DNA from: CAYRWK01 sp964427965
Lineage (GTDB): Bacteria > Patescibacteriota > WWE3 > UBA101185 > UBA10185
Length of the DNA stretch: 23,979 nucleotides
Reading direction: 5' to 3'
NCBI GenBank assembly: GCA_964427965.1
Contig: CAYRWK010000006.1
Span: forward strand, 1 to 23,979
The translations under genes were made by a program, and so were the position numbers. Shown one piece after another: positions 15,174-23,837 of the stretch (the first letter of the stretch is position 1; each line of letters starts with the position of its first letter). The notes under the pieces are model-generated. The model did no database searches, was not told the origin of the DNA, and worked only from the letters and a program-made list of their open reading frames with translations.

Positions 15174-16319
15174 GTGAAGTTGGTTTTTGAAAAGACTGCC
15201 CAAGTCTCTGATAAAGATATCTATAAAATCTCCAAGAAACTCACAGGGTACTTAGTGTTGTTAAGAGAAGTTGCCGGTAAAAAGACTTACGATTGTCCCG
15301 AGAGTTTTATAAATCTACCGTTTGATGAGTCCGCATTGTCCAAAATTGTTGATGTGTCACGTGTGGTGGATTCTTCAAAAATAAAGCAGTTAATTGTAAT
15401 TGGGATTGGCGGTTCCAGTCTTGGGACAAAGGCGCTACTTGGGGCAATCCCCTCGTCTAGCGTTAAAGTGACTTTTTTGGAGAATATTGAAAAGGAAATG
15501 CCCGAACTTTTATCTGAAAATTATTCTGAAGTGTTAGTTAATGTGGTTAGTAAGTCTGGTGATACTTTTGAAACGCTAACTAATTTGGATAAGCTGCTTG
15601 CTAAATACCCGCAACTTAAGGATCGCATCATTATTACTACCGCACATCCCGAAAAGTTTGAGGGTTATGCCAAAGAGTATTTTTTGCCAATCCCTCCCCA
15701 GGTCAGCGGCAGATATTCTGTTTTTACACCTGTTGGGCTGTTTCCTTTATCCCTGACAGGTTTTAATATTTTATCTTTATTGGAAGGTGCTATGTCTGCC
15801 CGCAAGGATTGTTTGCAGGAAGGTTCGGCTAACCCCGCCTTGGTTTTAGCTGTAGTTCAATACTTTCATTACATCAAGAAAAGGACGATTGATGTGAACT
15901 TTTTCTTTCACCCGACTTTAGAGTTGTTAGGTAAATGGAATAATCAAATTGTGGCCGAAAGCCTTGGTAAAAACGGCAAAGGGTTAACCCCGCTTGTGTC
16001 AATTGGAACTACTGATTTGCATTCAATGATTCAACTTTTCTTGGATGGTCCAAAAGATAAATTTACTGAGTTTGTGTATTGTAAAAAACTATTGCCTAAA
16101 GAAGATTTACCCGTTATTGATGGTGTGAAAAAATCTTATGAAAACAGAAAACTACCATTTATATCTTGGGAGTTCGATGATCTGACCGAGAAATCTTTAG
16201 GATACTATATGCAGGTTAAAATGATATCAGTGGTGTTTTTAGCAAAGCTTATGGGAGTAAATGCCTTTGATCAGCCTGCGGTAGAGGAATACAAAAAGTA
16301 CGCTAAGGAAAACAGCTAA
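15174..16319 (+). CDS. pgi: Glucose-6-phosphate isomerase
   Basis: Interconverts glucose-6-phosphate and fructose-6-phosphate. The 381 residues include the phosphate-binding I-G-I-G-G-S-S-L-G-T-K-A-L near the N-terminus and V-V-S-K-S-G-D-T-F-E-T. Also present are the F-F-H-P-T-L-E-L-L-G-K-W-N-N-Q-I-V-A-E-S block and the downstream I-G-T-T-D-L-H-S-M-I-Q-L-F-L-D-G-P signature with its catalytic His. It is shorter than the usual 430-550 residues, the N-terminal region being trimmed. The GTG at 15174 is preferred to a TTG at 15156, because a TATACT -10-like element lies between them; neither has a ribosome site. The stop is 4 bases from the end of convergent rpoD. Confidence 0.92.
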   Translation: MKLVFEKTAQVSDKDIYKISKKLTGYLVLLREVAGKKTYDCPESFINLPFDESALSKIVDVSRVVDSSKIKQLIVIGIGGSSLGTKALLGAIPSSSVKVTFLENIEKEMPELLSENYSEVLVNVVSKSGDTFETLTNLDKLLAKYPQLKDRIIITTAHPEKFEGYAKEYFLPIPPQVSGRYSVFTPVGLFPLSLTGFNILSLLEGAMSARKDCLQEGSANPALVLAVVQYFHYIKKRTIDVNFFFHPTLELLGKWNNQIVAESLGKNGKGLTPLVSIGTTDLHSMIQLFLDGPKDKFTEFVYCKKLLPKEDLPVIDGVKKSYENRKLPFISWEFDDLTEKSLGYYMQVKMISVVFLAKLMGVNAFDQPAVEEYKKYAKENS

Positions 16320-16323
16320 CTTG

Positions 16324-17670
16324 CTAAAGGTAATCTTTTAGTTTCTTGCTTCTTGAGGGGTGCCTTAGCTTTCTTAACGCTTTAGCTTCTATCTGCCTGA
16401 TTCTTTCTCTGGTAACGCCAAAATCCCTGCCAACCTCTTCAAGTGTGCGTGAGCGTCCATCTTTTAGACCAAATCTCAATTCCAATACTTTTCTTTCTCT
16501 TGGGTTAAGAGTGTCCAAAACCTCATTGATATGGCCTTTTAGTAATTCTTGGCTGGCTGATTCAAATGGAGATAAACCAACTTCATCGGGAATAAACTCT
16601 TTTAATCTGGTATCCTCTTCTTTGCCAACCGGAGTTTCTAAAGACGTAGTGTCCTGAGAAATTTTTAATATCTCCTGAGCTTTTTCAATTTCAATACCCA
16701 TTTCTTTTGAAACTTCTTCGGCTGTAGGGGGTCTTTCGTATTTTTGCTCAAGTTCACGTTCAATTCTTTTGTATTTATTTATAGTTTCAACCATGTGTAC
16801 CGGGATTCTAATTGTTCTTGATTGATCGGCCAATGCTCTTGTTATAGCCTGTCTAATCCACCATGTGGCGTAGGTTGAAAACTTAAAACCTCTTCTCCAA
16901 TCAAACTTCTCAACCGCTCTCATAAGTCCAATATTTCCTTCTTGGATCAGGTCCAAAAAGGTTAAACCTCTACCCATATACTTTTTGGCAATGGATACAA
17001 CAAGTCTAAGGTTAGCTTGAATCAACATTCTTTCAGCTGCTTCGCCTTGTTTATCGTTCCAATCTTTTGAGGTTTTTTCGACAGCTTTAATAACTTTTTT
17101 ATCAAGCCCCATTTCTACTGCAATTTCAGGAAGGGTTGGTTTTCTGCCTAATTCTTTTGCAAGTCTTTTGTCGGTACGTCTAAACTTAAAAGCTTCGGCA
17201 CATTGAGCAAGTTCAATTTCTTGCTTAGCAGTAAGAAGATCAACTTTACCTATTTCTCGTAAATACATTCTTACAGGGTCGGAGGATACTGTTTTATCAA
17301 GTGAAATTTTTGAAAGGTCTATTTCTTCTATTTGTTGGGTGAGTTTAGCGGCGTCTTTTTCAGACTCAACATCAAAAACATCAATACTGGCCTCCAAGAG
17401 CTTTTCATATAATGAATCAAGCAAATCAATGTTTTCCTCCGCATCGGGGAATAGATCAAGAATGTCGTTTAAAGTTAGGTAACCTTGTTTTTTTCCTTTT
17501 GATATAAGTTTAGTGGTGTTTACTTCCTTTTTTTCCTTATCCACGGGTTTAACCGGTTGTTCTTTTACCGGGTTGGCTTTTTCTTTTGCCACATCTTTTT
17601 TAGGCGTTTTGGTGATTTTTGTTGGTTTAACAACCTTAGTTTCTTTTTTGGCTTTTATGTTTTTTATCAT
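16324..17670 (-). CDS. rpoD: Primary sigma factor RpoD (sigma-70 family)
   Basis: The 448 residues contain a Lys/Pro-rich leader (about 1-55), a region 1.1-like helix set (about 60-100), region 1.2 ([11 protein letters not shown], 131-141), and region 2 with [18 protein letters not shown] (259-276), which melts and reads the -10. Region 3.0 keeps H292 and E295 in V-H-M-V-E-T; the matching His and Glu of Escherichia coli sigma-70 contact the TG of extended -10 promoters. Region 4.2 ends the protein ([16 protein letters not shown]). A segment between 1.2 and 2.1 (about 165-205, [11 protein letters not shown]) resembles a region 3 helix-turn-helix. The ATG overlaps the dnaG stop (ATGA), giving a dnaG-rpoD operon. 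Confidence 0.96.
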   Translation of the reverse strand: MIKNIKAKKETKVVKPTKITKTPKKDVAKEKANPVKEQPVKPVDKEKKEVNTTKLISKGKKQGYLTLNDILDLFPDAEENIDLLDSLYEKLLEASIDVFDVESEKDAAKLTQQIEEIDLSKISLDKTVSSDPVRMYLREIGKVDLLTAKQEIELAQCAEAFKFRRTDKRLAKELGRKPTLPEIAVEMGLDKKVIKAVEKTSKDWNDKQGEAAERMLIQANLRLVVSIAKKYMGRGLTFLDLIQEGNIGLMRAVEKFDWRRGFKFSTYATWWIRQAITRALADQSRTIRIPVHMVETINKYKRIERELEQKYERPPTAEEVSKEMGIEIEKAQEILKISQDTTSLETPVGKEEDTRLKEFIPDEVGLSPFESASQELLKGHINEVLDTLNPRERKVLELRFGLKDGRSRTLEEVGRDFGVTRERIRQIEAKALRKLRHPSRSKKLKDYL

Positions 17671-19433
17671 ACCAGCTTTTCAGAAATGTTTTTTATCTTT
17701 TCGGTCAATTCTTTAAGTTGCTTTGCGTCCTTTTCCAGCTCGGCTTGTTTTAGTTTATCACTTAACTCCCGAAGTTCCCTTTTTGCAGTGTCTTTTTTAA
17801 TGCGTTCAAAAATATCTTCCAGTTCGTTCCCAAGCCTTGTGTCGTCATCTAAAATATCGCCTAAATCCCATAAATACAAGTCGTTAACTATTTCTTGCTG
17901 AGTTTGTTCTAAGCGATTATTGAAATATTCTATCTTAAATTTATGCTTTCTACCAAGAAGATAATCTTTTAGGTTTGTAAATATCTCTTGGATTTGAGGA
18001 TCTGAAAAATCTTTCTGTCCAAGCTTATACAATACAGGTTGGGATGTGTCAAGGGGTGCTTTGAGGAGCAGGGCAAGCATGTATTCTTGGGGAGATTTTT
18101 TAGAAAGGGCGTAATTTACCGTAGGAACGGATGTTTTATAGGCTTCCTCAGCGCTTTCAGATGAAATTTTACCGTTTATTAACGATTTTACCGTTTCATC
18201 GTCCAAGTTTAGATCTTCAGCAATTTTCTTTGAATAGTGGTCTAAAATCACTTTGTTTGATATCTGCGAAAATATTTCTGCTAACTCCTCCATGATTTTT
18301 TTCTTACCAAGAGCTGTAGTTTTATCGTTTCGTTTAAAAGCCGTTGCTAAGTAAAAATCATAAATGGGAATTGGGGATTTAATGATTTGTTTAGCTTCGG
18401 TAAGATTTCCGTGCAAAAGCTCGTCTATATCTTTGTACGGTGCGGGAATTATGATTACCTTTACATTAAAGTTTTCTTTTTCTGCAAGTTGAATGCCTCT
18501 GGCAATGGCAGTTGTTCCTGCAAAATCTGAATCAAAGCATAAGATTAGGTCTTTGGTGTATCTTGCTAGTATCTTTAACTGCGCTACCGTTAGCGCTGTT
18601 CCTCCGGAGGCCACTACGTTATCAAAACCAAATTGATGAGCGGCTATGGTGTCCATTTGTCCCTCTACAATAATTGCACCCTCCTTTTTTATCGCTACTT
18701 TGGCTTTATCCAAAGCAAATAAAAAAGAGCTTTTATGAAAAACCGGGGTTTCTGGTGAGTTTAGATATTTTGGATCTTTGTTGACAACATCTCTTCCTGT
18801 AAAACCTGCAACTTTACCGTCCAGCTCGGTTAACGGGATCATAACTCTTCCTCTAAATTTGTCGTAAAACCCCCCTCCGGAAGTTCGTGGCACAATTAAC
18901 CCCGCATTAACAATGTCTTGTATTTTAAAGCCTTTTTTAGTAAGCGCGTTATACAAGGTGTCCCATTTATCGGGAGCGTAACCTAGCCCAAATTTTGCAA
19001 TGACCTCGTCTGTAATTTTGCGTTTGTTTTTAACATAATCTAACGCCTTCTTACCTGCGGGGTGTTTTAGTAAAATATATTGATACAGTTTGTTGGCAAT
19101 GTTGTTAAGTTCGTACACCGATTTCCTTTTATCGCTGTTTGGATCGTACGAGGTTTTTTCCAGTTTGATACCTGCTTTTTCCGCAAGTCTTTCTAATGCT
19201 TGGGGAAAGTCCACGCCCTCAACTTTTTCCACAAATTTAAAAATATCCCCGGATTCCCCACATCCAAAGCATTTAAATATTTGAAGCTCTTGGGAAACCA
19301 TAAATGATGGGGTTTTTTCTGAGTGAAATGGACAAAGACCTTTGTAGTTTCTGCCTGATTTTTTAAGGGGAACATACCCCTGGATCAGATCAATGATATC
19401 TATCTTTTGCTTTATTTCGGTTATTTGATCCAT
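17667..19433 (-). CDS. dnaG: DNA primase DnaG
   Basis: Synthesises RNA primers at the replication fork. The 588 residues have the CHC2 zinc site (C34, H37, C55, C58) and the RNA-polymerase core. The TOPRIM module has its Glu at 257 (I-I-V-E-G-Q-M-D) and D-S-D at 301-303. A C-terminal helical region (about 420-588) corresponds to the helicase-binding domain and is rich in Glu and Lys at the end. Length is close to the family (about 580-620). The ATG at 19433 has an extended -10 eight bases upstream and no ribosome site. It is 48 bases downstream of recX and overlaps rpoD by four bases. Confidence 0.96.
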   Translation of the reverse strand: MDQITEIKQKIDIIDLIQGYVPLKKSGRNYKGLCPFHSEKTPSFMVSQELQIFKCFGCGESGDIFKFVEKVEGVDFPQALERLAEKAGIKLEKTSYDPNSDKRKSVYELNNIANKLYQYILLKHPAGKKALDYVKNKRKITDEVIAKFGLGYAPDKWDTLYNALTKKGFKIQDIVNAGLIVPRTSGGGFYDKFRGRVMIPLTELDGKVAGFTGRDVVNKDPKYLNSPETPVFHKSSFLFALDKAKVAIKKEGAIIVEGQMDTIAAHQFGFDNVVASGGTALTVAQLKILARYTKDLILCFDSDFAGTTAIARGIQLAEKENFNVKVIIIPAPYKDIDELLHGNLTEAKQIIKSPIPIYDFYLATAFKRNDKTTALGKKKIMEELAEIFSQISNKVILDHYSKKIAEDLNLDDETVKSLINGKISSESAEEAYKTSVPTVNYALSKKSPQEYMLALLLKAPLDTSQPVLYKLGQKDFSDPQIQEIFTNLKDYLLGRKHKFKIEYFNNRLEQTQQEIVNDLYLWDLGDILDDDTRLGNELEDIFERIKKDTAKRELRELSDKLKQAELEKDAKQLKELTEKIKNISEKLV

Positions 19434-19439
19434 TGTTTA

Positions 19440-19451
19440 ATGCTATAGCAT
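19440..19451 (-). promoter_or_regulatory. dnaG-rpoD promoter within a 12-bp palindrome
   Basis: ATGCTATAGCAT is a perfect palindrome. Read on the reverse strand it contains the extended -10 TGCTATAGC, eight bases before the dnaG ATG; TTGTTT lies 17 bases further upstream. The symmetry would suit a dimeric regulator or could be chance. Confidence 0.5.
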
Positions 19452-19481
19452 AAATTGGAGCTACAAACAATCGTCGACAGG

Positions 19482-19985
19482 TTATGAGCTTTTGTTAAAA
19501 TGTTTTTCTAATTCCTCAAATACTTGTTCGGGTGCAAAGCCTTTTCCTAAAATATAGCTGGCTAGTTTGCGTTTAATAACTCTTGAGTCGGTGTCTTTAA
19601 TACTTCTTAGTTTTTTAGTGATAAGATCCTTAATTAATTCCCGTTCGTCATTTTTGTTGTAGGTTGAAAGTGTTTCCTCAATAATGCCTCTGCCGATACC
19701 TTTTTTGTATAAAAACTCTGTCAATTTGCGCTTACTCACAGGTTTTTTTGATCGTATCTTGCCTTCAACATACATCTTTGCGTAGACCTTATCATCCAAA
19801 AGTTTAAGGTTATCAACTTCCTCCATAATCTTTACCTTTATTTCCTCTTTTTCAGTGGTTAACAGGTTTTTTTTGTAAAGATAGGTGTTTATTCGATCCA
19901 CTACTTCTTTTCGGCTCCTTTGTGAGTAAGCCAAAAAGTTAAGTGTTTTGTTTAATATCGCTTCGTAAAGTTTTTGATTATTCAT
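19482..19985 (-). CDS. recX: RecX regulatory protein
   Basis: RecX binds RecA filaments and modulates recombinase activity. The 167-residue protein is basic and helical with the repeated three-helix pattern of the family: [11 protein letters not shown] near the N-terminus, then [32 protein letters not shown], and a final [13 protein letters not shown]. Its ATG overlaps the last 8 bases of recA, the classical recA-recX order with translational coupling. Confidence 0.88.
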   Translation of the reverse strand: MNNQKLYEAILNKTLNFLAYSQRSRKEVVDRINTYLYKKNLLTTEKEEIKVKIMEEVDNLKLLDDKVYAKMYVEGKIRSKKPVSKRKLTEFLYKKGIGRGIIEETLSTYNKNDERELIKDLITKKLRSIKDTDSRVIKRKLASYILGKGFAPEQVFEELEKHFNKSS

Positions 19986-21072
19986 CTACCGCCGGTTCTT
20001 CTGCTGTTGGGACCGCACTCTCGTCCCCACCAATATGTAAGGGAAGATCTTGTTTTTCTTTTACTTTTTCTCTGATCTTTTTTTCAATTTCCGCTCTTAC
20101 TTTATGGTTTTCTCTAAGAAACGCTTTTGAAGCCTCCCTGCCTTGTCCAAGTTTTTCGCTATTAAACTCATACCAAGCACCGCTTTTTTTAACGATATCA
20201 AACTCTACACCTACGTCCAAAATGTTACCTTCCTTGCTGATACCCTCGTTAAACATAATGTCAAACTCAGCTTGTCTAAAAGGTGGTGCCATTTTATTCT
20301 TAACGACTTTAACTACCACTTTAATTCCTGATGCTTCATCGCCCTCTTTGACTGTTTGAATCTTTCTAATCTCCAATCTTACAGAAGCGTAGTATTTAAG
20401 TGCTTTACCTCCGGTTGTAGTTTCCGGGTTGCCAAACATCACACCAATCTTGGATCTTAATTGGTTGGTAAACACCACTGTGCAGTTTGATCTACTGACT
20501 GCTCCAGTTATTCTTCTTAGGGATTGGCTCATAAGCCTTGCTTGGAGTGCCACAAAACTATCTCCGATTTCACCTTCTATCTCTGCTCTCGGTACTAAAG
20601 CCGCTACAGAATCAATAGCAACCACATCCACGGCATTTGATCTAATTAAAGTCTCGGCAATTTCCAAGGCTTGCTCACCTGTATCGGGTTGGGATACTAA
20701 TAGGTTTTCTACATCCACTCCGGTTTTTTCTGCATAAACCGGGTCAAAGGCATGCTCCGCGTCAATTAAAGCTGCGGTTCCTCCGGCATGTTGGGCTTCT
20801 GCAATAATATGTTGGACCAATGTAGTTTTTCCAGAAGACTCCTGACCGTATATTTCAACAATTCTGCCTCTTGGTACACCGCCAATCCCAAGTGCAATAT
20901 CCAAGGCAATAGAGCCGGTAGGGATTACCGCAATTGCTTTGTCAGTACTTTTATCACCCAGCTTCATAATTGAACCCCTTCCAAAAGATTTTTCTATCTG
21001 ATCTAATGCAGATTTTAACGCAACTTCTTTGTTTTTTAACTCTTTATCAACTTCTTTGGAATCTTTTGACAT
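19978..21072 (-). CDS. recA: Recombinase RecA
   Basis: RecA forms filaments on single-stranded DNA for homologous recombination. The ATG at 21072 is chosen over an upstream TTG at 21105 because AAAGGTGG lies five bases before it and the promoter-to-start distance then makes sense. The 364-residue product has Walker [10 protein letters not shown] (76-84), Walker B-type [10 protein letters not shown] and loop L2 [22 protein letters not shown]. The acidic tail with Glu and Asp is at the C-terminus. Unlike most unit-leading genes here it has a proper leader and a strong ribosome site. Confidence 0.97.
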   Translation of the reverse strand: MSKDSKEVDKELKNKEVALKSALDQIEKSFGRGSIMKLGDKSTDKAIAVIPTGSIALDIALGIGGVPRGRIVEIYGQESSGKTTLVQHIIAEAQHAGGTAALIDAEHAFDPVYAEKTGVDVENLLVSQPDTGEQALEIAETLIRSNAVDVVAIDSVAALVPRAEIEGEIGDSFVALQARLMSQSLRRITGAVSRSNCTVVFTNQLRSKIGVMFGNPETTTGGKALKYYASVRLEIRKIQTVKEGDEASGIKVVVKVVKNKMAPPFRQAEFDIMFNEGISKEGNILDVGVEFDIVKKSGAWYEFNSEKLGQGREASKAFLRENHKVRAEIEKKIREKVKEKQDLPLHIGGDESAVPTAEEPAVDE

Positions 21073-21077
21073 GTTAT

Positions 21078-21148
21078 CCACCTTTCCCGCCAAAGGCGAA
21101 ATCAATTTTTAGGTAAACATATTTTAACAGGAGACGAAACTTAATCAA
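21078..21148 (-). promoter_or_regulatory. recA promoter, leader hairpin and ribosome site
   Basis: On the reverse strand TTGATT (21143-21148) and TAAAAT (21121-21126) are 16 bases apart, and TG at 21128-21129 extends the -10. The leader holds a small hairpin, CGCC-AAA-GGCG on the plus strand (21088-21098), whose flanks TTT/AAA can extend the stem into the first bases of the ribosome site AAAGGTGG (21078-21085). No recognisable LexA-type site is seen. Confidence 0.6.
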
Positions 21149-21179
21149 TGTACAATATTCTAATCTGACTAGAAATGTC

Positions 21180-22652
21180 TTATTGACAGGCGTTGATTCT
21201 TCGCAGAACTGTGTCTTTTCCGAGAAGTGCAATGGTGTCAAAAATAGGCGGTGTTGCAGTAACTCCGGTTGTAGCAACTCGTAGGGTCATAAAAGCTTCC
21301 CTTGGTTTTAGTCCTGTATCCGTTAATAATTTATGAGAAATAGTTTCCAAGTTTTCTTTTGTCCAGTTGCTACCATCAACACTTTCGTATAGATCGTAGA
21401 ATTTTTTGAGTATATCTTTGACTGCCAAGGGGTCTTTTGGCTGTTTGCTAAGCAATTCTCTATCCACAGTAGGATCTTCAAAAAAGTATTGTGAAGTCTC
21501 AAAAAATTCAGCAAGAGTTTTTAATCTTTCTTGAGCTAATTCAACAACTTTGAGTAGGTATGCTTTGTCGGCTTTTTCCAATATATCGTTGGGGGCATAT
21601 TTCTTTGACCAATCACTGATTAGTAATAATAAGTTTTCTGGGCTAAAGTTTCTAATATAAACACCGTTATACCAAATTAATTTATCTCTATCAAAAGATG
21701 AAAAAAATGATTTTTGAACTTTAGCTAGTGAAAAATCTTTGCAAAATTCATCTAGAGAATATATTTCTTTATCGGTTCCTGGATTCCAACCTAGAAACAT
21801 TAAAAAGTTTAGTAGTGCCTCCGGCAAATAACCTTTTGCTAAAAAGGACTCCACACTAACACCCCCGTAACGTTTAGATAATTTTTTGTTTGCATCCTTT
21901 TCTTTTAAATCAGACATATGTCCTATTACCGGTGTTTCCCAGCCAAAAGCTTTGTATAACAAAATATGCTTAGGGGTTGATGGTAACCACTCCATCGCTC
22001 TTAAAATATGAGAAATGTGCATTAAGTGATCATCTACGACAACTGCCAGGTGGTAGGTTGGGTACCCATCTGATTTAAGAAGTACAGTGTTGTCAATATC
22101 ATCAGAGTTGAAAGAGATGTGTCCCAAAAATGCGTCATTGTATTCGATAGTTTCATTATCCGGTACTCTTTGTCTGATTACGTGAGGTATACCGTCTGCG
22201 AGGTTTTTTTGAATTTCTTCAGTTGATAGATGCAGGCATCTTTTGTCGTATTTTGTGACTTTATCTCCTCTTTGAGTTTGTTCTTTCCTCATTTCATCCA
22301 GTCTCTCGGGTGTACAAAAACAATAGTATGCATCCCCGTTTTTTACTAATTTTTCCGCATGCTCTTTATACAAGGAGAGTCTCTTTGATTGAGTGTATGG
22401 GGCATATGGGCCACCGTTTTCCGGTCCTTCGTCACAATTTAGTCCAAAAATTCTCATAACTTCCAGTAGTCTTGTTTCTGAGCCTGGTACATACCTCTTT
22501 TGGTCAGTGTCCTCAATTCTAATGATAAATTGACCTTTATTCTGTTTTGCAAAAGCGTAGTTGTATAATGCGGTTCTTAAACTGCCTACATGATATTCAC
22601 CCGTTGGGCTTGGGGCTATTCTTGTTCTTACTGTTACCGTATTTCCTGTCAT
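21180..22652 (-). CDS. gltX: Glutamyl-tRNA synthetase
   Basis: A class I aminoacyl-tRNA synthetase attaching Glu to tRNA-Glu (and to tRNA-Gln where the amidotransferase route is used). Of 490 residues, the N-terminus has R-I-A-P-S-P-T-G-E-Y-H-V-G-S (11-24) containing the HIGH-type motif. A Y-C-F-C-T segment stands at the usual zinc-site position. L-R-A-M-E-W-L-P-S-T-P-K-H marks the active-site block, and K-K-L-S-K-R is the KMSKS-type motif. The C-terminal ~170 residues are the helical anticodon-binding domain. Length is typical. A start at the ATG at 22652 is supported by an extended -10 six bases upstream. Whether it is discriminating cannot be read from this window. Confidence 0.95.
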   Translation of the reverse strand: MTGNTVTVRTRIAPSPTGEYHVGSLRTALYNYAFAKQNKGQFIIRIEDTDQKRYVPGSETRLLEVMRIFGLNCDEGPENGGPYAPYTQSKRLSLYKEHAEKLVKNGDAYYCFCTPERLDEMRKEQTQRGDKVTKYDKRCLHLSTEEIQKNLADGIPHVIRQRVPDNETIEYNDAFLGHISFNSDDIDNTVLLKSDGYPTYHLAVVVDDHLMHISHILRAMEWLPSTPKHILLYKAFGWETPVIGHMSDLKEKDANKKLSKRYGGVSVESFLAKGYLPEALLNFLMFLGWNPGTDKEIYSLDEFCKDFSLAKVQKSFFSSFDRDKLIWYNGVYIRNFSPENLLLLISDWSKKYAPNDILEKADKAYLLKVVELAQERLKTLAEFFETSQYFFEDPTVDRELLSKQPKDPLAVKDILKKFYDLYESVDGSNWTKENLETISHKLLTDTGLKPREAFMTLRVATTGVTATPPIFDTIALLGKDTVLRRINACQ

Positions 22653-22658
22653 GGAAGG

Positions 22659-22688
22659 ATTTTAACACAGAGTCACCTATGTTAATAT
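22659..22688. promoter_or_regulatory. Symmetric divergent promoters of gltX and the downstream membrane protein gene
   Basis: ATTTTAACA (22659-22667) and TGTTAATAT (22680-22688) form an inverted repeat with 8 of 9 matching pairs, 12 bases apart. Each arm read outward is an extended -10 (TGTTAAAAT for gltX, TGTTAATAT for the plus-strand gene) ending 6 bases before its ATG. Each arm also contains a TTAACA that could serve as the -35 of the opposite promoter, with a 15-base spacer. Confidence 0.55.
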
Positions 22689-22694
22689 GTTTGT

Positions 22695-23828
22695 ATGAAA
22701 CTTTCTACCGTTGCCCCGATTGTACGTAAAAGTATCGTTGGTGTTTTGCTTTTTGTTGTTGGTTATTACATCTTTACACTAGCCGTATTGCCCTTTGCAA
22801 AGGTTTACTGGTATAAAGTTTTTCCATCTAAATATGCTCCAACAGTGCTATATGGAAAATTAGACCCGTTGGAATTTGTTGAAAAACAAATTGTAATTAC
22901 TACGCCCACCTATGTTTTAAATACTAAAACCGGTAAACTACCCACTTTGCCTACAGTTTTACCGGTGTATCGTTTTATGCCTGTCACCTTTTCTTATGCC
23001 GATACGACAAACGCTCAAAGAAACGCAGCTGTTCTTGGTTTTACGGATAATGATTTAATTTCCGATCTTAAAGTTTCCATATATAAATGGAGAAGCCCTG
23101 TATCAGGAGGGGTATTGGAGATTCCTATCCACACTAGGGAACTTGTTTTAACTACACCTTTAGTTGGTAAGCATAGTTTGTTTCAAGCAGGAACATTGTC
23201 TCAAAGTACAGCTGCAGCTTATGCAAAAAGCCTTTTCACTCAACTTGGTAGATTTGATGATCCGTTATATAAAGCCGGGTCTTCTATAGTAAGTTTAGGC
23301 TCGTTTGTCGGTCAAAGAATTGTTGGCACGGAAAACGTGAAGGATGCTCAACTAGCACGAGTTGATCTATTTAGATTTATTAATAAAATTCCAATTTACG
23401 GACCAGATCCTAAAAAAGGTTTACTGCATGTTTGGTTAAGAACCCCACTGCCTGAATACGCTGTATACAATTACCCGGTGGTTGAAGCATATTACTGGCC
23501 GGTTGAACAACAATCTAATGCAACCTATCCTTTGATACCCCTTTCGGGTGTTTGGAAAGAAATTGCAAAAGGCAATGGAATTGTTGCAAATGTTACGCCT
23601 AAATCTGCCAATCCTTTTGAAGATTACCAGGCAGCGAAGGTGGATAAAATACTTATTAATAACATTTATATTGCTTATTACGACACTCCAAAGCAACAAA
23701 AATATATGCAACCTATTTACGTGTTTGAGGGAAATTACACCTCCAATGACGGAGGTTCCGGAAGCATAACGTTTTATTACCCGGCAATCTCTGGCCAGTG
23801 GACAAACTCAGTTACCCCCGCAGAATAA
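22695..23828 (+). CDS. Membrane-anchored exported protein of unknown function
   Basis: I do not recognise the family with confidence. The 377 residues start with a basic tip and one hydrophobic helix (about 13-35), after which about 340 residues would lie outside the membrane. They are rich in Tyr, Pro and aromatic beta segments, for example L-P-V-Y-R-F near residue 92, P-I-Y-G-P-D-P-K-K-G near 237 and M-Q-P-I-Y-V-F-E-G-N-Y near the C-terminus. The last block resembles the ends of PepSY/YycI-like extracytoplasmic modules, a weak likeness. There are no cysteines in the exterior. It is divergent from gltX and ends 9 bases before a convergent carboxypeptidase gene. Confidence 0.6.
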   Translation: MKLSTVAPIVRKSIVGVLLFVVGYYIFTLAVLPFAKVYWYKVFPSKYAPTVLYGKLDPLEFVEKQIVITTPTYVLNTKTGKLPTLPTVLPVYRFMPVTFSYADTTNAQRNAAVLGFTDNDLISDLKVSIYKWRSPVSGGVLEIPIHTRELVLTTPLVGKHSLFQAGTLSQSTAAAYAKSLFTQLGRFDDPLYKAGSSIVSLGSFVGQRIVGTENVKDAQLARVDLFRFINKIPIYGPDPKKGLLHVWLRTPLPEYAVYNYPVVEAYYWPVEQQSNATYPLIPLSGVWKEIAKGNGIVANVTPKSANPFEDYQAAKVDKILINNIYIAYYDTPKQQKYMQPIYVFEGNYTSNDGGSGSITFYYPAISGQWTNSVTPAE

Positions 23829-23837
23829 TCCGTTCAT

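Noticed and set aside
19943..20359. A 138-codon plus-strand frame over recA
   Set aside because: It lies antisense to the strongly conserved recA and has low-complexity Ser/Leu content typical of antisense frames.
19978..21105. TTG at 21105 as the recA start
   Set aside because: AAAGGTGG stands directly before the ATG at 21072, and the -10 at 21121-21126 would put the transcript start only about 9 bases before 21105.
21155..21176. TTCTA/TAGAA inverted repeat just after gltX as a terminator
   Set aside because: The stem is only five AT-rich pairs with a seven-base loop and no T run.
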